A stretch of DNA of 14,772 nt from Bacillota bacterium (GCA_012799075.1 JAAZLZ010000038.1:1-14772), one strand, 5' to 3'; shown: positions 1 through 8,049, counted from the first letter of the stretch. Notes: generated from the letters alone by a model not told the origin. Translations and numbers: made by a program.

Positions 1-65
1 CTTTCAATGACTTCGCCTGCGGCAATCTTGTTGGCCACATTTTCATCGAGGATCCGGATGGTCAT
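1..65 (-). CDS. mutL: DNA mismatch repair protein MutL, N-terminal fragment (runs off the window)
   Basis: Only the first 21 codons are present; the gene continues beyond position 1. The translation starts MTIRILDENVANKIAAGEVI, which holds the first conserved MutL/GHKL-ATPase motif (A-x-K-I-A-A-G-E-V-I-E), including the glutamate that serves ATP hydrolysis in this family. MutL couples MutS mismatch recognition to strand incision and excision. The ATG overlaps the TGA of mutS in an ATGA arrangement, so translation is probably coupled, and mutS-mutL order is typical. Whether the full protein has a MutL endonuclease domain, as in most bacteria lacking MutH, cannot be seen here. Confidence 0.93.
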   Translation of the reverse strand, partial: MTIRILDENVANKIAAGEVIE

Positions 66-2662
66 CCCTTATTGCCCCCTTTTAACTGTCCTTGCCAGGC
101 AGCTAGTTTCATCAAGGCTTGGAGGGGTGTGAGTTCATTGATGTTCAACTCCGATAGCTCAGCCAAGATTTCGCTCTGCTCTTCCTGAACAGCGGCGGCC
201 TCATTAAAGATGAGTTCATGCAGTTGCATCTGGCCAGGCACCTGGGGGAGCTCCCAACGACCTAGCAGCTGGAGGGCCCGTTGCACTACTGGTCGGGGCA
301 CTCCGGCCATGCGGGCCACATTGATTCCGTAGCTGCGGTCCGTTCCACCTCGGGTGATGGTGTAGAGGAAAACGATCCTTCCTTGTTTCTCTTCCACCAG
401 AACCTGATAGTTTTTGACACAAGGGAGCATGTCCTCCAATTGGGTTAGTTCATGGTAATGGGTGGAAACAATGGTCCTTGCTTTGACCTTGTTGTGGATA
501 TGCTCAATGGCCGCCTGGGAAATGGCCATGCCATCATAAGTGCTCGTCCCCCTGCCCAGTTCGTCGATGATAATCAGGCTGCGGGGAGTTGCATTGACCA
601 ATATATTGGCCAGCTCGGTCATCTCCACCATGAAGGTGCTTTGACCCGTGCCCAAATCGTCGACGGCCCCTACCCTGGTGAAAATGCGGTCTACTAGCCC
701 GATGCGGGCCGATGCCGCGGGGACGAAGCTTCCCATTTGGGCCAAAAGGACGATGAGGGCGAGTTGACGAAGATAAGTTGACTTGCCTGCCATATTCGGC
801 CCGGTCAGGATGATGATCCGGTTCACATCTGTGTCCAAGTGGGTGTCATTAGGGACAAACTCCACATCTTCCAAACAGCTTTCCACGATCAGGTGACGTC
901 CGCCCTTGATGATAATCTCCGTGCCATCATCTATTTCGGGCCTGACCAAATTGTATCTGATGGCCACAAAGGCCAGGGAACAAAGGACATCCAGCTGGGC
1001 GACGGCACGGGCTGTTCGTTGGATCCGCTCTCCTTCTCGGGCAACGGCCGCCCTTATCTGGGTGAACACTTGGTATTCCAGTTCCGTGACGCGTTCTTCC
1101 GCCCCAAGAATGAGGTTTTCCTTCTCTTTGAGGGCGGGGGTGATATACCGTTCAGCATTGGCTAAGGTTTGTTTTCGCTGGTAATCCGAAGGCACAGCCG
1201 CCAGGTTTGCCTTGGTGACTTCAATATAGTAGCCAAATACCCTGTTGAATCCTACTTTAAGGGACTTGATGCCCGTTCTTGCTCGCTCTTCCTGCTCCAA
1301 GGCCGCGATCCACCCTTTCCCTTCTCGGCAGACACGGCGCAGCCGATCGATTTCCGGGTGGTAGCCCGTGCGGATGAGATTGCCTTCTTTGACTCCCGCC
1401 GGCGGGTCAGGCTCGATGGATGCCTCTAAAAGCTCAACAACGTCCCTTAGTTCATCCAATTCACTTCGCAGCCTTTGAATCAGAGGGGAACCAAAATTGG
1501 CCAGGAGCTCTTTGAGGGGGCTAATCTTTTCTAGGGATTCCTTCAGGGCTATGAGGTCCCGCGCATTGGCAGAACCGCAGCCTACTTTCCCCACTAGGCG
1601 CTCCAGATCGAAGACATCCCGCAATAGGCGGCGGCATTGTTCTCGCCAGAGTCCGTTGTTGACGAACTCTTCCACCCCTTCTAGGCGACCGTTGATTTCC
1701 GCTAGGTCCATCGATGGTTGATCCAACCATTGGCGAATGACCCGGCCTCCCATCGCGGTCATGGTTTCGTCAAGGACTCCGAGTAATGAGCCTCGCTTTT
1801 GATCGGTGCGAAGGGTACTGGTTAGCTCTAGATTCCGCCTTGTGACCGGATCAAGGACCATGTATTTTTGCGTCGAGTAGATCCGGAGACTCTGTAGATG
1901 GCTGAGGACAGTCTTCTGGGTGGTGTCGAGGTAATCAAGGATTGCCCCGGCTGCGGATGTGCAAAGGATGTGCCTTTCACAACCGAACCCGATCAGAGAG
2001 GAGCATTGGAACTGCTCCATAAGCGCGATACAAGCTCTGTCATAGCTAAAAGCGTCTTCCGAACAGATGTTGAAGGTTATCGGCCCCCCCACTTGCTGCA
2101 GGGTGTCTTTTAAGTCCTCAAGCTCTGGAGTAAGGAGCACCTCTGCTGGTTGCAGCCTGGCGATTTCGTCTACAAGCAATGCTTGGGCTTCGCTGCCCGT
2201 GCACTCAGTACCGGCAAACTCCCCTGTGGTGATGTCCGTATAGGCCAGCCCATATCCTTGGGCCCCTTTGCTAATGGCTGCCAGATAGTTGTTGGACTTG
2301 GCCTCCAGCATCTCATCGTCGGTGACTGTACCCGGGGTGACAAGGCGAACCACTTCCCGGTGCACGACGCCCTTCGCAGTCTTAGGGTCCTCCATCTGCT
2401 CACAAATGGCCACTTTATAGCCCTTCCCCACCAGGGTCGCCACGTATCTATCGGCCGCGTGGTGGGGAACGCCGCACATGGGCAGTCGCCGACCCTTGCC
2501 CGCTTCCCTAGAAGTCAAGGTGATGGACAGTTCGCGAGCGCCTATTTCGGCATCCTCGCCGAACATTTCATAGAAGTCTCCTAATCGAAAAAACAACAAG
2601 GCATCGGGATGCTGCTTCTTCACTTCTAAATATTGCTTTAGCATTGGAGTCAGTTTGGCCAT
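62..2662 (-). CDS. mutS: DNA mismatch repair protein MutS
   Basis: Complete 866-residue MutS, normal for the family. It binds mismatches and small loops in DNA and uses ATP to recruit MutL. The mismatch-reading Phe-x-Glu motif is in GDFYEMF (F30, E32). The connector, lever and clamp regions follow through about residue 570. The C-terminal ABC-type ATPase shows Walker A GPNMAGKS (621-628), the STF segment (675-677), Walker B IIIDE (697-701) and the STHYHEL switch (about 733-739). The last 30 residues look like the usual C-terminal tail. The ATG is preceded by AGGAGG at about 9 nt. It starts 26 bp after miaB and overlaps mutL by 4 bp, so it sits in a miaB-mutS-mutL operon. No motif appears damaged. 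Confidence 0.98.
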   Translation of the reverse strand: MAKLTPMLKQYLEVKKQHPDALLFFRLGDFYEMFGEDAEIGARELSITLTSREAGKGRRLPMCGVPHHAADRYVATLVGKGYKVAICEQMEDPKTAKGVVHREVVRLVTPGTVTDDEMLEAKSNNYLAAISKGAQGYGLAYTDITTGEFAGTECTGSEAQALLVDEIARLQPAEVLLTPELEDLKDTLQQVGGPITFNICSEDAFSYDRACIALMEQFQCSSLIGFGCERHILCTSAAGAILDYLDTTQKTVLSHLQSLRIYSTQKYMVLDPVTRRNLELTSTLRTDQKRGSLLGVLDETMTAMGGRVIRQWLDQPSMDLAEINGRLEGVEEFVNNGLWREQCRRLLRDVFDLERLVGKVGCGSANARDLIALKESLEKISPLKELLANFGSPLIQRLRSELDELRDVVELLEASIEPDPPAGVKEGNLIRTGYHPEIDRLRRVCREGKGWIAALEQEERARTGIKSLKVGFNRVFGYYIEVTKANLAAVPSDYQRKQTLANAERYITPALKEKENLILGAEERVTELEYQVFTQIRAAVAREGERIQRTARAVAQLDVLCSLAFVAIRYNLVRPEIDDGTEIIIKGGRHLIVESCLEDVEFVPNDTHLDTDVNRIIILTGPNMAGKSTYLRQLALIVLLAQMGSFVPAASARIGLVDRIFTRVGAVDDLGTGQSTFMVEMTELANILVNATPRSLIIIDELGRGTSTYDGMAISQAAIEHIHNKVKARTIVSTHYHELTQLEDMLPCVKNYQVLVEEKQGRIVFLYTITRGGTDRSYGINVARMAGVPRPVVQRALQLLGRWELPQVPGQMQLHELIFNEAAAVQEEQSEILAELSELNINELTPLQALMKLAAWQGQLKGGNKG

Positions 2663-2688
2663 CGGTCGGCCTCCTGTTGTTGGTTCTT

Positions 2689-4005
2689 CTATGGCATCAG
2701 CTCACCGTGGAGAGACCATGTTTGGGCTTCGGTGATTCTAATCGGCATGAGAAGGCCCCGGTCTGCTGGCCCGGTAAAAATGACCAGCTTATTTCCCCTG
2801 GTTCGGCCCGTGTATTTGCCTGGATCCGTTTGGCTTGGCCCCTCGATAAGGACCTCCTGGATTGAGCCGACCAGGGAGTGGTTTCGTTGGAGGCTGAGCC
2901 TGTTTTGCAGTTCAATCAGACGATAAATCCGGTCCCTTTTTACTTCTTCCGGCACCTGATCCTCCATCTTAGCAGCGACGGTCCCAGGTCTTGGAGAATA
3001 GATGAACGTGAAAGCGGAATCTGGCCCAATCTCTTCGACTACCTGGAGTGTTTGTTCAAAATCCTCCTCGGTTTCCCCGGGAAAGCCCACAATAAGGTCG
3101 GTGGTCAGCGCAATATGGGGAATTCTCTTGCGGATGCGATCGACTAGACTAATGTATTGCTCCTTGGTATAGCCCCTGTTCATCCTGTTAAGGATCCGAT
3201 TGCTGCCCGCTTGCAGGGGGAGGTGCAAGTGTTCACACACTGTATCCAAGTCTCCCATAGCCCCGATGAGATCGTCGGACATGTCCCGGGGGTGGGAAGT
3301 GGTGAAACGGATACGTTCAATTCCCCCAGTCCCATCAAGCATGCGCAACAGATCAGCAAAGGTAACGGCCTCGTCTAGGTCCTTGCCATAGGCATTGACG
3401 TTTTGGCCTAGAAGAGTGACTTCCTTGTAGCCTTGAGCCGCCAAGCCCTCGATTTCCCGACGGATTGCCTTTGGCTTGCGGCTCCGCTCCTGACCCCGAA
3501 CATACGGTACGATGCAGTAGGTGCAAAAGTTGGTGCAGCCGTAAATGACATTTACGAAGGCTTTCAACCCATCGAGACGGGCCGCCGGCAAGCCTTCGAC
3601 GATGCTGCCTTCCGTATCCCACACTTCAAACAATTGTTCTCCCGTGTCCTTGACCTGGGCTAAAAGCTCCGGAAGGCGGTGAATGTTGTGGGTGCCAAAA
3701 ACCAAATTCACATGGGGCAGTTCTTTGCGGATCCGCTCCAGCTGCTCGGGCTGCTGGACCATACAGCCGCAGATGGCGATAATCAGCTTAGGGTTTTCTT
3801 CTTTAAGCCGCTGCAGATTGCCGACTCTGCCGAAGACTTTCCGTTCGGGGTTTTCCCGGACGCAGCAAGTATTGAAAATGAGGAGGTTTGCTTCTGTCAG
3901 GTCGTCTGCTTCCTCATAGCCTAGCTGCCGCAGTAAGCCTGCGATAACCTCCGAGTCATGGACATTCATCTGACAACCGAAGGTAAAGATTTTATATTTG
4001 GCCAC
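2689..4005 (-). CDS. miaB: tRNA-2-methylthio-N6-dimethylallyladenosine synthase MiaB
   Basis: Radical-SAM methylthiotransferase that adds the 2-methylthio group to i6A37 of tRNAs reading UNN codons. From the proposed start, the N-terminal UPF0004 domain has FGCQMNVHDSE (C11), NTCCVRE (C47) and CGC (C81), which bind the auxiliary cluster. The radical-SAM motif is CTNFCTYC (C157, C161, C164). A TRAM-like RNA-binding domain covers about 377-438. I start at GTG 4005: the strong AGGGGAGG lies just upstream at good spacing, and family members begin immediately before K-Y-K-I-x-T-F-G-C-Q. The ATG at 4026 would add 7 residues and place that ribosome site inside the gene. It is the first gene of miaB-mutS-mutL. 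MiaB rather than MtaB or RimO is indicated by FGCQMN and the mutS neighbourhood. Confidence 0.95.
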   Translation of the reverse strand: MAKYKIFTFGCQMNVHDSEVIAGLLRQLGYEEADDLTEANLLIFNTCCVRENPERKVFGRVGNLQRLKEENPKLIIAICGCMVQQPEQLERIRKELPHVNLVFGTHNIHRLPELLAQVKDTGEQLFEVWDTEGSIVEGLPAARLDGLKAFVNVIYGCTNFCTYCIVPYVRGQERSRKPKAIRREIEGLAAQGYKEVTLLGQNVNAYGKDLDEAVTFADLLRMLDGTGGIERIRFTTSHPRDMSDDLIGAMGDLDTVCEHLHLPLQAGSNRILNRMNRGYTKEQYISLVDRIRKRIPHIALTTDLIVGFPGETEEDFEQTLQVVEEIGPDSAFTFIYSPRPGTVAAKMEDQVPEEVKRDRIYRLIELQNRLSLQRNHSLVGSIQEVLIEGPSQTDPGKYTGRTRGNKLVIFTGPADRGLLMPIRITEAQTWSLHGELMP

Positions 4006-4083
4006 CTCCGTACCTCCCCTAACCATGCGGATAACCTACATAAAGGGTACCACAGCCGGGGTTTTGTAGCAACCTCCGAAAGG

Positions 4084-4102
4084 GGGCGGCAGGATGCCGC
4101 CC
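4084..4102 (-). terminator. Hairpin just after the catalase gene, weak terminator candidate
   Basis: GGGCGGC and GCCGCCC form a perfect 7-bp GC stem with a 5-nt loop, starting 3 bp past the catalase stop codon. On the minus strand it is followed only by CCTTT, so the U-tract is poor. It may slow or end transcription from the catalase gene before miaB, or simply protect the 3' end. Confidence 0.4.
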
Positions 4103-4105
4103 TGA

Positions 4106-4780
4106 TTATTGTCGGTAGGACGGTTCAAACTCAGGAGCTGTGGGCTTAGGATCGGAGAAGTAGCGACCTGGTGTGGATAGATCGAAATACAATCGGGCGT
4201 CCTCGTCGACCCCAAAATCGCGCAGAGAACCGGTACCCTGGATTCTCCTTAGTGCCTCTCGGAAAAGGGCGTTATGGGCTTCTTCCCGATTGAGGAGAAA
4301 ATCGATGGTTTCCCGGACATACTTGTCGTTGATTTGTCGGTATAGATACTCATAGACTACTTTGGCGCGCATTTCCGCGGAAATATTGGATAGGAGGTCC
4401 GCCGGCAAGTCACCCGTTGTTTCAATATAGGCTGCAGTCCAAGGGTACCCTGAGGCGTTAGTGAGCATTGGGCACAACCCGGACACCACCTGGGGTTCGA
4501 TGGTTCCCGCCTGCACCTGTTCCACATCAACGGTATGACCGTTGAGCAGATTGATGGTGGTGGCGACTATCTCCATATGGCTCAGTTCCTCGGCACCGAT
4601 ATCCAGGAACAGATCCTTTATTTCCGGATCTTTGATCCGAAAATTCTGGGAGATGTATTGCATAGCTGCCTTGAGTTCTCCGTGGGGGCCGCCTAGCTGG
4701 TCTGACAGCATGTTGGCATAGGTCGGATTGGTTGTTTCCACCTTGACCGGGTGGAGGAGTTGTTTATCATGTCTAAACAC
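4106..4780 (-). CDS. Manganese catalase, CotJC type
   Basis: Non-haem dimanganese catalase (ferritin-like four-helix bundle) that converts hydrogen peroxide to water and oxygen; CotJC is the spore-coat-associated version. Candidate metal ligands fall where the family has them: E35 (GPHGELKAAM), E65 and H68 (EELSHMEI), E136 (SAEMRAK) and H169 (REEAHN). I chose GTG 4780 because AAGGGAGG lies 9 nt upstream and the protein then begins FRHDKQLLHPVKVE, like its relatives. An in-frame ATG at 4852 would add 24 unsupported residues. At 224 residues it is about 35 longer than my recollection of B. subtilis CotJC (about 189). The extra part is a C-terminal tail (about 190-224) rich in D, P, Y and F. No cotJA or cotJB is next to it, so a spore-coat role is only possible. 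It is transcribed away from the DUF421 pair. Confidence 0.93.
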   Translation of the reverse strand: MFRHDKQLLHPVKVETTNPTYANMLSDQLGGPHGELKAAMQYISQNFRIKDPEIKDLFLDIGAEELSHMEIVATTINLLNGHTVDVEQVQAGTIEPQVVSGLCPMLTNASGYPWTAAYIETTGDLPADLLSNISAEMRAKVVYEYLYRQINDKYVRETIDFLLNREEAHNALFREALRRIQGTGSLRDFGVDEDARLYFDLSTPGRYFSDPKPTAPEFEPSYRQ

Positions 4781-4824
4781 AGAGATTCGCCTCCCTTCGC
4801 TGTTAATGTGCTCCTGGTTGAAGG

Positions 4825-4838
4825 CCGATATGTATCGG
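4825..4838. promoter_or_regulatory. Palindromic operator candidate between catalase and DUF421 genes
   Basis: CCGATA-TG-TATCGG is a perfect 6+6 bp dyad in the 110-bp divergent spacer. Flanking AAGG and CCTT (4821-4824 and 4841-4844) extend the symmetry after a 2-nt interruption. It overlaps the -10 position of the proposed catalase promoter, as a repressor site would. I do not recognise the regulator; it does not match the PerR box. Confidence 0.4.
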
Positions 4839-4852
4839 GACCTTATTATCAA
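4825..4852 (-). promoter_or_regulatory. Candidate sigma-A-type promoter for the Mn catalase gene
   Basis: On the minus strand, TTGATA (plus 4847-4852; 5/6 to TTGACA) is followed after 16 bp by TATCGG (plus 4825-4830; 3/6 to TATAAT). It would give a leader of about 40 nt ending at the AAGGGAGG ribosome site. The -10 is poor, so this is tentative. I see no convincing promoter for the opposite gene in the same spacer. Confidence 0.33.
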
Positions 4853-4890
4853 GAAGGCCGGCAGGACATACTAGTTCCGGGAGGTTTGCC

Positions 4891-5586
4891 ATGCTCATTA
4901 CCTTCGGAAGGACCATAATCCTATACATTCTCGTCTTAATTATTATCCGCATCATGGGGAAAAGACAGGTTGGTCAATTACAACCCTTTGAATTGGTTGT
5001 TACCATTATGTTGGCGGAGCTAGCCACGGTGCCCATGGAAGATAAGGACATCCCCCTGATCGACGGCATCATCCCCTTGGTTACCATCCTGCTGGCCCAA
5101 GTTCTCCTGTCTTATGTCTCCCTAAACAGTCAACGGGTCCGTCGGATCATTTGCGGAACTCCGAGCATTGTCATCCGTGATGGACAGATCCAGGAAACGG
5201 AATTGAAACGGCTTCGCTTTAATCTGAATGACTTGTTGGAGCAGCTTAGAATCAAGAATGTGACCAATATCGCCGATGTGGAGTTTGCGATTTTCGAGAC
5301 AAATGGCAACCTCAGCGTCATCTTAAAATCCCAAAAGCGTCCCGTTACACCCGCAGACCTCTCCTTGCCAACCTCCTACGAGGGCTTGTCCATACCACTG
5401 ATTATCGATGGCAAGGTACAGAAGAAGAATCTTGATCAGCTTAGTCTAAGCATGGCCTGGCTGCGGAGTGAGCTGCACAAGTTTGGCTACCAAGATCCAG
5501 GGGATGTGTTGTTTGCTAGTCTCGACTCCCAAGGGAACCTGTTTCATCAGTCAAGGGAAGCCGGCAAGAAAAGGAGGAAGACATGA
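4891..5586 (+). CDS. DUF421 (YetF/YkjA-type) membrane protein
   Basis: 231-residue protein of the DUF421 family, common in Bacillota and of unsettled function; some members are linked to spore or envelope properties. The N-terminus carries hydrophobic segments at about 4-22, 38-53 and 60-80. These surround the family hallmark RIMGKRQVGQLQPFELV (about 21-37) and the following A-E-L-A-T-V-P-M-E-D. The soluble C-terminal half, with a typical IVIRDGQ stretch and a stretch near LNDLLEQLR, fits the YetF C-terminal domain. The start is supported by GGGAGG six bases upstream of the ATG. The stop overlaps the next ATG (ATGA), so the two proteins are probably made in balanced amounts and may act together. 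Confidence 0.9.
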   Translation: MLITFGRTIILYILVLIIIRIMGKRQVGQLQPFELVVTIMLAELATVPMEDKDIPLIDGIIPLVTILLAQVLLSYVSLNSQRVRRIICGTPSIVIRDGQIQETELKRLRFNLNDLLEQLRIKNVTNIADVEFAIFETNGNLSVILKSQKRPVTPADLSLPTSYEGLSIPLIIDGKVQKKNLDQLSLSMAWLRSELHKFGYQDPGDVLFASLDSQGNLFHQSREAGKKRRKT

Positions 5587-5963
5587 AAGTCTTAATCGGC
5601 ATGATTCTGCTTGTTATCACCATTATTGTCGCAGGCTTCATGGGGCAGCGCTATCTGGCAACGACCCGGCAGAATCTAAATGATGCCCTGGCAGAGGTCG
5701 AAGAAGCTTTGTTGCAGGACGACTGGGAGCTGTCCGAGGCAACGGTCAGCAAACTAGAAGAGTCCTGGCACAATATCCACCATAAGTGGGCTCTCCTCAT
5801 CTCCCAAACCGAGACGGAACGATTGGAGCTGTCCATCGTCCGACTGGCCAGCCGAACTAAGACAAAAGAGAAAGGAGAGGCCCTGATGGAAATTGCCACG
5901 GGCCGCTCCCTGCTCCATTCAATCATCGAAAAAGAGATGCTTAGTTTGCTTAACTTGTTATAG
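5583..5963 (+). CDS. DUF4363 family small membrane-anchored protein
   Basis: 126 residues: an N-terminal membrane segment (about 3-21, rich in I, L and V) followed by a charged, helical, mostly Glu-rich domain. The repeated short-helix look and position directly behind a DUF421 gene match DUF4363, for which no activity is established. Translation is coupled to DUF421 through the ATGA overlap; GGAGGAAG lies inside the end of the upstream gene as its ribosome site. The soluble part probably faces outside, by analogy with single N-terminal anchors. The last 14 bp overlap, tail to tail, the end of the chemotaxis receptor gene on the other strand. Confidence 0.85.
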   Translation: MKVLIGMILLVITIIVAGFMGQRYLATTRQNLNDALAEVEEALLQDDWELSEATVSKLEESWHNIHHKWALLISQTETERLELSIVRLASRTKTKEKGEALMEIATGRSLLHSIIEKEMLSLLNLL

Positions 5964-7965
5964 TATCGTTCTTACCGTCTAAGCGAAAGCGACCAATGGT
6001 ATCCCGGAGAGTCTGGGCCATCCCCGCCAATTCTTCGGCGGAGGCAGCTGTTTCCTCTGCTCCGGAGGCGGTCTCTTCGGTAATACTCGAGACAGTCTCG
6101 ACGGCTCGAACGGCATCGGCAGTATTGGCTGCTTGACGATTGGCCGCTTGCGCGATGTCTTCGACGAGCCGGGAGGTGTTCTGAACTACTTCAATGATGG
6201 TCCGTAATGCTTCACCGGCCTTATTGGCGATTTCAGCGCCTTCTTCAACGGCTTTGACGGCTCCCACGGTGTTGCCCTGGATGCCGCTGACCAGATCGGA
6301 GATCTCCTTGGTTGCCTGACCGGATCGTTCAGCAAGTTTGCGGACTTCCTCAGCGACAACGGCAAACCCACGTCCCTCATCTCCCGCCCGGGCAGCCTCG
6401 ATGGCCGCATTGAGAGCCAAGAGATTCGTCTGCTCGGCTATTTCCTCGATCATGGCCACGATTTCACCTATTTGCCGTGAGCTTTGGCCTAGCTCCGTCA
6501 CTGTTATCTTGATGTTGTTCATGGCTTCGGCGGCCTTGACAACGGCTTCGCCACCCTCTTCGGCAGAGCGGGATGCCTTGTCCGATTCTTGGGCGGCATT
6601 GCGGGCCCCTGAGGCCATCTGCTGCAGGGCCGCTGCTATCTCATTGACCAGATCAACGGTCTTCTGCACTTCATGGGCCTGATTCTGATTGCCCGCGGCG
6701 ATTTCCTCGGAGCTGGCCGAAATCTGCTCGGAGGCAAAGGCTACCTGGGAGGCGGCCTGCTGCACTTGCATGAGAAGCTGTCGCAAGTCCCTGGTCATTT
6801 CGTTGAAGGCTTGGGTGAGGGTGCCCACTTCGTCTTTGCTCTTTGTCTGCAGCTCATTATGGGCTAGGTCCCCGGCCGCAACGGCTTGGACTCGTTCGGC
6901 CACTTGAGCGACGGGGCGGCTGATGGACGAAGCCAGGTAGTAACCGATAAGGGCTGTGACAACGGCGGCCACAAGGGCAATAGCCAAGATGGTCCGACGC
7001 AAGAGAGCGGTAGCCCCTAGGGCGATTCTCTTCGGCTGGGCGACGGTCATCGACCAGCCCAACTGATTGAGGGCATCTTCCTCGGCGGCTTGTGCACCGA
7101 CAATATGGGCGACGATGGATTCCTCTCCTTGGGAGTTTTTGCTCCAACCCCAAGCACCCTCGGTCAGTTTACTGACATCTAACTTATGGGCTGCGGCTTC
7201 ATTGCCTGTTAGGAATTCGATTTCTGAACCTCGGTTAAAGGCGCACACGAGAGGATTCCCTTGCCGGTCGAGGAGCTGCACTTCGCCTCCGGGAATGGCT
7301 CGGGCGATCTTTTCGACAAGGCTTGTGACTTCCGTAAACTCTTTGAACCCCACCATGACCCCAATAGGCTCATTGGTGATGTTGTGGCGCACCACAACCG
7401 CCATTTGCAGCCCGTACAAGTCCTTGATCTCATGCTGGATGGGGTCGCTGATGTAAGTTCCCTTTACCATCGTTTCCTGCCACCAACGAGTATTCTTCTG
7501 GATAAAGCGGGCGGGAAGCTCAGTCACGACAACGTTGTGACCGTCCTGTTCGGTAATGAGAATATCGGAGAAGCCACCAAAATCCTGTATGTATTCCTTC
7601 AAGAAAGCAGTTACCCGGGGACTCACATCAAGGGAGCGGGTTTCCTCCATTCTACGCTCCTTATCTTGGTCCGAGAGCCCGACTAGACCTAGGATATCCA
7701 GGTGTGACCTGGCGCCTTGAGCCGCGGAGGTTATAAGGGGCGTGCGGGCCATTAGTTGCAGCTTGGCCATCTCCTGGGTCAGGGATACATTAATCTCATC
7801 TAGGGATTGCTGGGCAAAATCAACGAACTTCTTCCCCGCCGTGTCCGCTACAGCCGACTCTCCTAGAGTCGCTTCCAAGTAACCTAGGATAACTAGGGGG
7901 ACCAAAGCGGCAAACAGCATATAGACTAGAATTCGACCCCTTAGGCTCTCACCTATTTTTAACAT
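5950..7965 (-). CDS. Methyl-accepting chemotaxis protein with extracytoplasmic Cache-like sensor
   Basis: 671-residue chemoreceptor that signals to CheW/CheA. TM1 is at about 11-30 and the outer sensor at about 31-320. The sensor shows RWWQETMVKGTYISD followed by LYGLQMAVVVRHN, as in dCache_1 domains. TM2 is at about 324-347, HAMP at about 348-402, and the signalling coiled coil reaches nearly to the C-terminus. The conserved hairpin tip EIAEQTNLLALNAAIEAARA and GRGFAVVAEEVRKLAERS is intact. I start at ATG 7965 because AAGGAGG lies 8 nt upstream; an ATG at 7998 would add 11 residues overlapping that site. The ligand is unknown. No CheR/CheB-binding pentapeptide is obvious at the C-terminus. 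The leader carries a c-di-GMP riboswitch. No flagellar or che genes are in the window. Confidence 0.97.
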   Translation of the reverse strand: MLKIGESLRGRILVYMLFAALVPLVILGYLEATLGESAVADTAGKKFVDFAQQSLDEINVSLTQEMAKLQLMARTPLITSAAQGARSHLDILGLVGLSDQDKERRMEETRSLDVSPRVTAFLKEYIQDFGGFSDILITEQDGHNVVVTELPARFIQKNTRWWQETMVKGTYISDPIQHEIKDLYGLQMAVVVRHNITNEPIGVMVGFKEFTEVTSLVEKIARAIPGGEVQLLDRQGNPLVCAFNRGSEIEFLTGNEAAAHKLDVSKLTEGAWGWSKNSQGEESIVAHIVGAQAAEEDALNQLGWSMTVAQPKRIALGATALLRRTILAIALVAAVVTALIGYYLASSISRPVAQVAERVQAVAAGDLAHNELQTKSKDEVGTLTQAFNEMTRDLRQLLMQVQQAASQVAFASEQISASSEEIAAGNQNQAHEVQKTVDLVNEIAAALQQMASGARNAAQESDKASRSAEEGGEAVVKAAEAMNNIKITVTELGQSSRQIGEIVAMIEEIAEQTNLLALNAAIEAARAGDEGRGFAVVAEEVRKLAERSGQATKEISDLVSGIQGNTVGAVKAVEEGAEIANKAGEALRTIIEVVQNTSRLVEDIAQAANRQAANTADAVRAVETVSSITEETASGAEETAASAEELAGMAQTLRDTIGRFRLDGKNDTITS

Positions 7966-8005
7966 AGCGCATTCCTCCTTGAACTTGAGTCCCTCCAATG
8001 GGGGT

Positions 8006-8041
8006 AAAAAATGGACCCCAGCTTGCCATGACTAGGGCCAT
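8006..8041 (-). terminator. Riboswitch-controlled intrinsic terminator before the chemoreceptor gene
   Basis: Read on the minus strand, AUGGCCC (plus 8035-8041) pairs with GGG-U-CCAU (plus 8011-8018), leaving one bulged U and a 16-nt loop. Six U residues (plus 8006-8011) run on from the stem. It lies about 40 nt before the chemoreceptor start and right after the c-di-GMP aptamer, the usual place for an expression platform. Confidence 0.6.
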
Positions 8042-8049
8042 GATGGCAA
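8023..8049 (-). promoter_or_regulatory. Anti-terminator hairpin competing with aptamer P1 and the terminator
   Basis: UUGCCAU (plus 8043-8049) is perfectly complementary to AUGGCAA (plus 8023-8029). The first strand contains the conserved UUGCC at the 3' edge of the aptamer, and the loop contains the 5' strand of the terminator. This hairpin therefore cannot coexist with the folded aptamer or with the terminator. It should form when c-di-GMP is absent and let RNA polymerase continue into the chemoreceptor gene. Confidence 0.5.

Noticed and set aside
2150..2584. 144-codon plus-strand open frame inside mutS
   Set aside because: Antisense shadow of a fully conserved mutS region, with no recognisable domain. 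The same holds for the other open frames opposite mutS, miaB, the chemoreceptor, the tether and the cohesin-like gene.
4781..4852. 24-residue N-terminal extension of the catalase
   Set aside because: It overlaps the candidate promoter and operator. The GTG at 4780 has AAGGGAGG at good spacing and matches family N-termini.
7966..7998. 11-residue extension of the chemoreceptor
   Set aside because: The AAGGAGG ribosome site for the ATG at 7965 would lie inside the coding region, and the extra residues precede a normal receptor start.
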